In this document: positions 58,701 to 64,000 of the stretch, in pieces
How positions within the stretch are numbered: position 1 is the stretch's first letter
How the letters are laid out: each line of letters starts with the position of its first letter
NCBI RefSeq assembly: GCF_001949145.1
Contig: NW_019091437.1
Span: forward strand, 897,566 to 961,565
Source: Acanthaster planci
Lineage: Eukaryota; Echinodermata; Asteroidea; Valvatida; Acanthasteridae
DNA length: 64,000 bases
Direction: 5' to 3'
Position numbers and translations under genes: made by a program
Notes under the pieces: generated by a model
What the model saw: the letters and a program-made list of their open reading frames with translations, nothing else
Databases searched by the model: none
What the model was told of the DNA's origin: nothing

Positions 58701-59969
58701 AGATTTTGATTTAATAAGGCCCTTGGAAATATTTATTTTTTTTGGGGGGGTGAGGTTTTTTTTAGTATTACAAATAAAGACACAGCACCGACAATAAAAT
58801 ATCAACAAGCTACACAAGACTTACTCTGAAGGTTAAAACAGAGGATGTCAGTTGAATTCATTCAGTTATCATCAAGACATGCGTAATATGGGCGTTTCAC
58901 ATTAGTGCACCTCCAAGAGTTTGCAACATGTTGGCCAATCAAAATGCGCGAAAATCTGTCAACCCAATGTGCGTTTGGAAAGGGTCGAAAAATTTCGCGC
59001 TTTGTGATTGGCCAACGCGCCGCAAACTCTTGGAGGCCCACTATTGTGAATCGCCCGTATTAGTTTGGCTACACCACTTTGAATCAACACTGCTAACACT
59101 CACCAGATTACCAACTGGACTGGAGGACGTGTCCAAGTTCCCGGATTTGATTACTGCCCTCATAGACAGGGGCTGGACCGAGGAGGAAATCAAGAAGCTT
59201 CTTGGGGAGAATCTCCTTCGAGTTTTCCGGGAAACTGAAAGAGTAAGAACAGATAACTTTTGGTTGAATGTCATATTTTGGCATTTGGCCATGGTCCCCT
59301 AAACTTCGCCGCCGAAGGTTCCAACCTCGGCGCAGACGCACTGCGAGCCTGGAAGTTAGACGTCCATTCGTGGTATCGGTTTAGCGATACGGCATTACGT
59401 GTCTTTTTGCATGTTTAATGTAACCTAGCTTTCACAAACACTGCCAGAGGTTGCACTTGTGCTCAAAGAAGATGTTTGTAGACCCCCCCAAATTTATAAG
59501 GATATAAATTTAAAAGGATATAGAGGACTGCTTATTTCTTCGACATTTGTAAAAACACAAGCTAAGGGCTGTATTTGAAATGTTCTGGTGTAACTGATCA
59601 TCTCGACTGAGACTCCCTTGGTCTCTTGTCATCACTCTGTACTTTCACAAATTTATCATTTTTAACACGAGTACCTGGATGAATGATCTAAACATTTACT
59701 AAAGACAGTGAGATTTGTCTCTCAGATACTCTCTTAACTGAATTCAATCAAAATCCAAGCCAGCAATAGCTCTGATTCTGAATGCTGCTCTATAGCAGTG
59801 CTTTAAAATGGGCTGTCGAGGAAGCTTTTTTCAAATTTTCTTTTAATCACTTTGATTACTGCAGGTGAGGGATGACCTGAAGACTGAACTACCCGATGAT
59901 GAAACAATTCCCCGGGATAATGTCTGGGAGACTAACAACACTTGTAGAACCTATGTCTGGCAGGGATAA
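34566..59969 (+). CDS. Membrane dipeptidase (M19, DPEP1-like), long first-exon form
   Basis: Zinc metallopeptidase that hydrolyses dipeptides (in mammals also leukotriene D4 and cystinyl-bis-glycine) outside the cell. Exons: 34566-34741, 51808-51943, 53162-53294, 53809-53959, 56735-56804, 57106-57282, 57683-57791, 58077-58161, 59107-59242, 59865-59969. All junctions are GT-AG and the frame closes at 425 residues (human DPEP1 about 411). Zinc ligands are all visible: H60 and D62 (DGHNDLPW), E166 (IGVEGGH), H239 ([10 protein letters not shown]) and H260 (IFSHSSAF); D340 in GLGSDYDG matches the catalytic Asp. Cysteine spacing C112-C195 (83) and C267-C299 (32) equals the two disulfides of human DPEP1. 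N-terminal residues about 8-29 are one hydrophobic anchor; the C-terminus ends TCRTYVWQG with no GPI signal, so a type II membrane topology is inferred. Which DPEP paralogue is not decided. Confidence 0.88.
35695..37800. repeat. Dispersed inverted repeats of unknown element
   Basis: Segment 35695-35830 matches the inverse of 37420-37575 (GACGGAGAGA-CCCCCC, GGAATTCTTT, GGGATGTGTTA blocks), and 36250-36365 matches the inverse of 37610-37700 (GCCAGAAAGCGGTAATTGGC, CCAGATGTTA). The order of blocks differs, so this is not one simple palindrome. A minus-strand open frame at 37536-37180 begins [20 protein letters not shown]; family not recognised. Confidence 0.6.
36700..37160. repeat. Repeat related to 46580-46830
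   Basis: Both regions share, in the same order, a stretch with CAGGTAA, GGCACGGTG/CGGTACGGTG, a GGAACCAAACCGCTCAA/GGCCAAACCAAGCCGCTCAA block, an AT-rich segment and TGTCTTGCCAAA. Diverged dispersed repeat with no coding content. Confidence 0.5.
38758..39180. mobile_element. Foldback element nested in the TIR repeat
   Basis: Left arm AAGCCATTTGCGAGTTCAAT then AAAATCTGGTACACTGAG; right arm is the inverse (CTCAGTGTACCAGATTTTAT then AACTCGCAAAAGGCTTA). It interrupts sequence continuous in copy 1. Confidence 0.8.
39005..39126. repeat. 61-bp tandem duplication
   Basis: Two copies differing at two positions, each starting TAGCAGCAG(T/C)GTCTTTAG and containing AATCCAAATACATGTAG, inside the nested foldback. 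Confidence 0.9.
39527..42350. other. Intron/intergenic stretch before exon 1b
   Basis: No dipeptidase-like exon. A 76-codon frame at 40618-40848 ([20 protein letters not shown]) and a frame at 40937-41095 ending at a GTAAGT donor look exon-like but match no family I know. Both stand near a TTCTTCCGGA(G/A)ACCCGAGTA block also seen at 16490. Confidence 0.4.
42245..42253 (+). promoter_or_regulatory. Possible TATA box of dipeptidase exon 1b
   Basis: CATATAAGA about 100 bases before the ATG at 42351 would place transcription start near 42275 with a short 5' UTR. Motif-level support only. Confidence 0.25.
42351..42520 (+). CDS. Dipeptidase first exon 1b
   Basis: [20 protein letters not shown] starts a hydrophobic anchor, followed by a short stalk and LSETPLIDG, donor GTAAGT. 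Similar in layout to exon 1a but clearly diverged in the anchor. Confidence 0.8.
42351..59969 (+). CDS. Membrane dipeptidase, alternative first-exon form
   Basis: Same exons 2-10 as the longer form but starting from the first exon at 42351-42520, giving 423 residues. Exon 1 ends in the same phase (2) and with the same peptide logic (LSETPLIDG) as the upstream exon, so either can join exon 2 at 51808 and complete the Gly codon before HND. This exon is the nearer (9.3 kb) to exon 2 and is the more likely main start; whether both are used cannot be seen from DNA. A 914-base assembly gap lies in the intervening intron. Confidence 0.8.
43480..44705. repeat. GA-rich minisatellite, ~36-38 bp unit, interrupted by gap
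   Basis: Units built on GAGATGGATAGGATGATGGG plus GAGGGGGCAGAGTAG repeat on both sides of the gap; about seven degenerate units are visible on the right and one on the left. Strongly G-rich on the + strand. Lies in the dipeptidase intron after exon 1b. Confidence 0.9.
43525..44438. other. Assembly gap (914 N)
   Basis: Run of N inside the minisatellite, so the gap is most likely more minisatellite that failed to assemble. Confidence 0.95.
46506..46575. repeat. Perfect 32-bp-arm palindrome
   Basis: Arms GGACCGCTAAATCGATCGAC... and its exact inverse, 32 bases each, separated by a 6-base loop AGTCAT. The right-arm motif GAAGTGGTCGAT-GATTTAGCGGTC recurs at 47018-47042. Confidence 0.9.
49421..49506. 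mobile_element. 86-bp TIR repeat with TGACGTCA core
   Basis: Begins AGTACCGAAGTG and ends with its exact inverse CACTTCGGTACT. The interior has ACGCGCGTACTCCATTCGTT and a CRE-like TGACGTCA. Related, diverged copies at about 17905-17995 (inverted), 35240-35270 and 36405-36485. Confidence 0.7.
51808..51943 (+). CDS. Dipeptidase exon 2
   Basis: Encodes [20 protein letters not shown] with zinc ligands His60 and Asp62, and ends [12 protein letters not shown]. Acceptor TTACCTACAG, donor GTGGGT. Confidence 0.92.
51944..53161 (+). other. Dipeptidase intron 2
   Basis: No exon seen. Contains G-rich runs on the + strand at 52553-52630. Confidence 0.6.
53162..53294 (+). CDS. Dipeptidase exon 3
   Basis: [20 protein letters not shown] through FQFVTTADG. 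Cys112 corresponds to the first disulfide Cys of DPEP1. Acceptor CTTTGCCAG, donor GTAAGA, phase 1. Confidence 0.9.
53809..53959 (+). CDS. Dipeptidase exon 4
   Basis: [20 protein letters not shown] with bridging zinc ligand Glu166, then THSCNTPW. The acceptor AATAATACAG is chosen over the upstream CTTTTTCAG at 53780 because only this one keeps the phase-1 frame open. Confidence 0.9.
54142..54259. mobile_element. 118-bp foldback MITE
   Basis: Starts TATAGAGGCTTTGCACAGCC and ends with an imperfect inverse (GGCTGACACGCAAAACCTCT then ATA); the inner arms TTTTGTTCCACAGGG and CCCTGTGGAACAAAA are perfect. In dipeptidase intron 4, about 180 bases after exon 4. Confidence 0.8.
54260..56444 (+). other. 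Dipeptidase intron 4, remainder
   Basis: No exon recognised. A low-complexity AACAAACCC-type tract lies at 55690-55800. Confidence 0.55.
56445..56618. mobile_element. CCAAT-containing foldback MITE, copy 1
   Basis: Arms built on TGCGCCTCCAAGAGTTTGCA, ACGCGTTG and CCAATCACA face each other around a short spacer; tips read TACTGGCG and its near-inverse CGCCCGTA. In dipeptidase intron 4, ending 116 bases before exon 5. Same family at 58886 and 60084. Confidence 0.9.
56735..56804 (+). CDS. Dipeptidase exon 5
   Basis: 70-base exon: [20 protein letters not shown] then FGQ, completing the split Trp codon of NTPW. Acceptor TTTACAAAG, donor GTGAGC. Confidence 0.88.
57106..57282 (+). CDS. Dipeptidase exon 6
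   Basis: [20 protein letters not shown] and [19 protein letters not shown] carry zinc ligands His239 and His260, 21 residues apart exactly as in human DPEP1. Acceptor GGCATGCAG, donor GTAAGT. Confidence 0.93.
57683..57791 (+). CDS. Dipeptidase exon 7
   Basis: [20 protein letters not shown], then a variable loop. Acceptor ATGTCCAG, donor GTGAGA, phase 1. Confidence 0.88.
58077..58161 (+). CDS. Dipeptidase exon 8
   Basis: [20 protein letters not shown] then SDYDGVG, with Asp340 equivalent to the catalytic Asp288 of human DPEP1. Acceptor TTTAATGCAG, donor GTAAGT, phase 2. Confidence 0.9.
58886..59060. mobile_element. CCAAT-containing foldback MITE, copy 2
   Basis: Same structure (CTCCAAGAGTTTGCAAC, GGCCAATCA, then inverse arms GATTGGCCAA and GCAAACTCTTGGAG). 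It ends 46 bases before the acceptor of dipeptidase exon 9, so it is next to or overlaps the branch-point region. Confidence 0.9.
59107..59242 (+). CDS. Dipeptidase exon 9
   Basis: [40 protein letters not shown]. Acceptor CACTCACCAG lies only 47 bases downstream of a foldback MITE. Donor GTAAGA. Confidence 0.92.
59865..59969 (+). CDS. Dipeptidase exon 10 (C-terminus)
   Basis: [20 protein letters not shown], ending TCRTYVWQG and TAA. The CRT motif matches the conserved C-terminal Cys of DPEP1, but no hydrophobic GPI-attachment tail follows. Acceptor TTACTGCAG. Confidence 0.85.
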   Translation: MRDDLKTELPDDETIPRDNVWETNNTCRTYVWQG

Positions 59970-60003
59970 CTCACCAGGACCCGAGACACGCAGGATATTG
60001 AAG
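59970..60003 (+). other. Start of dipeptidase 3' UTR with a candidate splice donor
   Basis: 34 bases after the stop codon the sequence reads AAG|GTATGT, a good donor. A possible acceptor CCTTACAG ends at 60796. A 3' UTR intron at this distance would not normally trigger nonsense-mediated decay. Not testable here. Confidence 0.25.
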
Positions 60004-60083
60004 GTATGTGGTTCTCAGGAATCAAAATAGCTCTCTATCTCTAACTGCCCGCATCCACATTTGCCCGCTCCCTTCGTAGTTCA

Positions 60084-60245
60084 ATACAGGCGTTTCACAA
60101 TAGTTCCCTCCAAGAGTTTGCAACACGTTGGCCAATCACAGTGCGCGAAATCTGTCGACCCAATGCGTGTTTGGAAATGGTCGACAAATTTCGCGTGTTG
60201 TGATTGCAAACTCTTGAAGGCGCATTATTGTCGAATCGCCCGTAT
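60084..60245. mobile_element. CCAAT-containing foldback MITE, copy 3
   Basis: Same family, slightly shortened in the right arm (TTGTGATTGCAAACTCTTGA, the GGCCAACGCG part is missing). Lies about 115 bases after the dipeptidase stop codon. Confidence 0.88.
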
Positions 60246-62470
60246 TTGACCCAAGTTTCAAAGACGTAACGTATCTGCAGTAAGCTAAGATAAATTATTT
60301 TCAGATTGGCCATAACGTTGCTGACACTTCCTGTTTCAGTATAATTGCTAACAAATATGTACATGTAGTGGATAAGGGAGATTGCTTGATTTGCCGACGT
60401 GCTTGCTTTCCTCCAGCTAGCATGCTTGCTAGCTCCTAGAAACGGTAGTCGAAATTTCCATTTCTTCCCTAAATGGGAATGCAAAATTGGAAGAATTAAG
60501 CTGCTAAATGTGAGCACCTTCTGTAAGAACTGAACGTTTGTTAAATTCTTCACCTATATTTCACAAAATCTACTTCAGGGTTTGTCATATTTCATTTTTG
60601 TTTCAAAGGGACCTCTGTCTTGAAAAGCAAGGGAACTTCTTTTTCAGACATAGTTAACCGAAAGGGAGTGTCATCGTGTTCATGCATATTAATGGTAGAA
60701 AGTGGCACAGAATATGTATCTCTGAAAAAAGGCAATGACCTTTTTCAATAAAAAAAATATTAAAGGCTTTCCATGAGTTTCTTGTCATCCTTACAGGCGA
60801 GGGATAATCAAACAGCTTTTACCTTTGGATTCAACATTCCAGTGAGATAACATGGAAGACAAAACTTGCTGAACTTACTTCTAAGTGGAGGAAATCATGT
60901 TCAATGTCTGTTGAATATGACAGGTTTGCCTGGTTACCTTCAATGAAGTTTTTTAAGTACTGAAAACATATATCGAAAGTAACGTGTGTTACCTTTTGAC
61001 TTATAACCTTACGCTTGCAAGTTGCAACTTTTTAGCTTAGTCTTTTCACAATAATTTAAGTTGTAGAAATAATTTTGTTGTAGTCACTTGTTTCTGTAAC
61101 CTCCTATTTTGCTGAACTTTATTTGTTGATTCCATATATTATTTGAATACAATAGAAACCTTTGTTAGAATGACTGTCATAATTATAAAATAATAACTAT
61201 AAATGTCAAATGAAACATCTCAGAAAATTGAAGTCCAAAGAATGCGTTCTGGACACTCATTTTGAATGATTACATGACCCGAATTAGTTGTCAAGTGGTT
61301 TTATCCCGTGGCCAGCGAGATATTCAAATATGCTGAATTAACGTGGGACGAACTAGACTGGTCCCCGTCCCTATTATATAGGGACTGGTAGCTAGCTGCG
61401 ATTTAACGTGCGCGATTAGCCTTCTCAGTTTGGATGCCGAATATTGAAGTTTTTGTCAGGCCAATAGCAATGCTCGAACATGAATTACTTTTCAGCGGGG
61501 AGGCGAAAACACAAGTACTAATTACTAAGCCTCTCTTGATCTTATTGTGTTAATTTATTGTTCATTGATTATCATCGATAAATCATTTTACGGCAATTTA
61601 TTTCAAATCAGTGGCTACTTTGTTAGATGTAAGATATAGTAAATTTATGGTGAAGATATTTTCGGTATAACTAGGAAGAAAAAGCAAAATATTGTTTCAG
61701 CTCATCGTAATTTGTGCATGCATTGTTTCCTCATTTATATTTCATTACCCACGTCTGTAAGACTATTGGAACGGTGGCCGCACGAGGTCGCTGCTCGCCT
61801 TGATCCCCTCATTGCACACAGTCTCTGCGACACGTATTTGCATGTGCACGTTCTGAACAGGTGTTTACGTACGTACATGTACGTAGATGTCCGTGTTCAT
61901 GCACGTACTAGGCCGCTACGGATAGCTAGCTAACAGTAGATAACGCGACTGTGCTGTCGGTTATCATACGGAAGCGGACGACCGATGACGTACGCTTTGA
62001 CAAAGGCGAGGAAAGCACGAAGGACCTTGCTGGAATTGGTCGGCACCATCTAATCTCTGTCAAACTCCTTTCAATATGTCATTTTTTTTCTCCCGTTTCA
62101 CTTAAGACAAAGAGGCTGTGGTAATTAGCATTTGTAATAGCTGTGCAGTTGTTACATGCTAAGTTCTGTGTTACTCGTGAAATGAACTGAACTCCCCCCC
62201 CTTACAAAGAAAGCCTTATTCATGGGAAAGATTTCTTGATCATGTTCCTGACTTTATCACATCCAATGTAATCTGTTAAATGGGATGGTGCGAGACTACT
62301 TTGGGTACTAAGCCACACTTTCAGGTTTTTTTTATGTGACTTTAACATTCAGATACAATTATCACAAATTCTTAATAATGTAGAATGTAAACTGCCATTA
62401 ATTAGTCAAAAGCGTTTATTTTGTTGCCGTCATTTTTACTCTCAGATTCCAATTTGAACGTTATCCTCGT
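60246..62470. other. Downstream intergenic, nothing recognised
   Basis: No gene recognised. Possibly includes a distal 3' UTR exon of the dipeptidase from 60797, unproven; no canonical AATAAA was found after it. Confidence 0.4.
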
Positions 62471-63067
62471 TTTAAAGGATCCAGGAAATGAATTTTTCTT
62501 AGAATCACTTTTTGTGTATCTCTGTACTCTTCTTCCATGTGTGAAGACTATTTGACATCTTTTTCGGGTTACGTGAACTGAACGGTGCACTTTTTCAAAC
62601 ATTAAAAGTTGACCAAGCATTTCTGGACAAGTGAGGGCGTTTTGCTTTGATATAAATACAGGAAGACATGGTTCAGGTTGCATGTTTTCATGTTCAAATT
62701 GTGAACCCCAAATTTGCTTTCTGGGAACATTTTTGTGAAAAGGATTTTTGCTGGATTGTTGCCATATACTTACACAGCAATAAATTGCCAAAGAAAATAA
62801 AATCTGCCATAGCAGTGGTTAAAAAATCGAGAAATTTTCTGTGCACAAATCAGTGCAACATTGAGATTCAGCGCCTTGGATGACATCACAGTTCTGCTCA
62901 TGAATATGCAAATAAGCATTAGCATAAAAACAAAAAAATACCCATCGAAATATGGGTTAAAAGTACAAAGCAAATTGAAACTGATGTTAATTGAAACCCA
63001 AATGTGCAATTTCAGGGGGTTTTTTTTAGTAAAGTTTATAACATTTCTATTTCCTGGTTCCTTTAAA
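62471..63067 (-). mobile_element. TIR repeat family 'TTTAAAGGA', copy 2
   Basis: Inverted relative to the copy at 26981. Starts TTTAAAGGATCCAGGAAA and ends TTTCCTGGTTCCTTTAAA. Its outer tips are more symmetrical than those of copy 1. No coding content. Confidence 0.8.
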
Positions 63068-64000
63068 TTCAAGAGGGCTGACACATGAGCACAGTCTCTT
63101 GAGTAATCTTATACAGTGAGACATTTGCATGGAGATATTTTGTGTATATAATCTTAGTTCAAGTAGATATTAGTACATAGACAAGACATTCCTTATTATA
63201 AGCCAAAAACACCATATTAATTTTGTACTATAGCATTCCACGTGACCCAGTAAAATCATTAATCTGCACGTTGTATTATTTTCACTATCAGTTCAACGGA
63301 GTCCTAATTAGAGATTTTACTTCACTGTCTGTCTTAAATATACTTCGTCAAACTCATTCGATAGATGAAAATATCTCATTATCCATCTCCTCAATCTGGG
63401 TTTGTTTCAAAGTTTTGGAAATTTTGAATAAACGTACCCTATTCTTGCACAATGAAGGCGTTAACGGGTCATTTCTATTGAGATTTGGTACTTGCCTACG
63501 ATTTGTATTAGCCTTGATGTGCTCTTCTCGACTAAAACATGTGGGACAGCCTTACTACGGTTGTTTGTCCTGTACAAGATTATTTTCAACATTGTCTGTC
63601 AAATGTTTCCGGACATTTAATACTTGGGGACCGTGGAATTTAAAAATAAGCTGATAACTACAACCCGCAATAGTGCTGGACCCGTAATTTGTACGCTTAT
63701 GTAATTCATTTTAGTGTCTGCCTCCAGATTTTTGAACGGTTGATTATAAACAAAAGTTAGAGGCACCCGTGCCTGTCCAACCTGTTGCTCCAACCTACTT
63801 CACTCTGCGGCAAAAGATAAGGAAGAACTCTATAATGAAAAGCGAACCAAGACGGCCAACATTACTGATGAAATACGAGTACTCAAGTTTTATTCCAATC
63901 TTCTCCATCTGTAAAATTTGGTGATATATAGTTTGAATTATGTACTGGAAAAGATATGTAGGTCTCGTATGACACATTGTACTTCCTTATATATCCGTAT
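63068..64000. other. Window end, nothing recognised
   Basis: A 143-codon open frame at 63223-63654 has no family resemblance, no exon context and an AT-rich composition, so no gene is called. Confidence 0.4.

Noticed and set aside
63223-63654. 143-codon + strand frame
   Set aside because: AT-rich, hydrophobic but unpatterned, no homology recognised, no exon context.
1-64000. tRNA, rRNA, CRISPR arrays or bacterial operons
   Set aside because: None seen; spliced genes and MITEs show a eukaryotic nuclear genome.

Overview
The window is eukaryotic: spliced genes with GT-AG introns, abundant non-autonomous DNA transposons and short foldback repeats, and two assembly gaps (13190-13234 and 43525-44438) plus a single N at 32525. 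Recurrent TAGGCCTA- and TGTACATGTACA-type words and the gene families suggest a marine invertebrate deuterostome (echinoderm, hemichordate or lancelet). That is an inference; no marker in the window fixes the species. All recognised host genes are on the + strand.

Region 1 (about 2.4-26.8 kb) holds a head-to-tail pair of mitochondrial-clan cytochrome P450 genes. Copy A runs 2463-11575 and copy B 14483-26830. Each can be assembled by eye into nine exons with the same intron phases (2,2,1,0,0,2,0,0) and the same total length (532 codons plus stop). Both keep a basic N-terminal presequence, a proline hinge, the ExxR motif and the heme Cys at residue 479 in a GRR-type loop typical of mitochondrial P450s. 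Between them lies a decayed mariner/IS630-type transposon at 12371-13253.

Region 2 (26.8-34.5 kb) has no recognisable host gene. It is packed with TIR elements: an element with TTTAAAGGA ends (26981-27548), a 290-bp foldback (28735-29024), a possible TIR element (30735-31560) and a pogo-like element (31989-33390) carrying another repeat nested inside it.

Region 3 (34.5-60.0 kb) holds one membrane dipeptidase (DPEP-like, M19 family). Nine shared exons (51808-59969) carry all zinc ligands. Two different upstream first exons (34566-34741 and 42351-42520) each encode a short cytoplasmic tail, one transmembrane segment and the same SETPL(V/I)DG junction in the same splice phase. This implies alternative promoters, or one orphan exon from a lost tandem copy. 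The C-terminus lacks a GPI signal, so the enzyme is predicted to be a type II membrane protein. Three copies of one CCAAT-containing foldback MITE sit in or just after this gene.

Region 4 (60-64 kb) has no recognisable gene. It holds a second, inverted copy of the TTTAAAGGA-ended element (62471-63067). The P450s and the dipeptidase are simply neighbours; nothing in the sequence ties them to one pathway.
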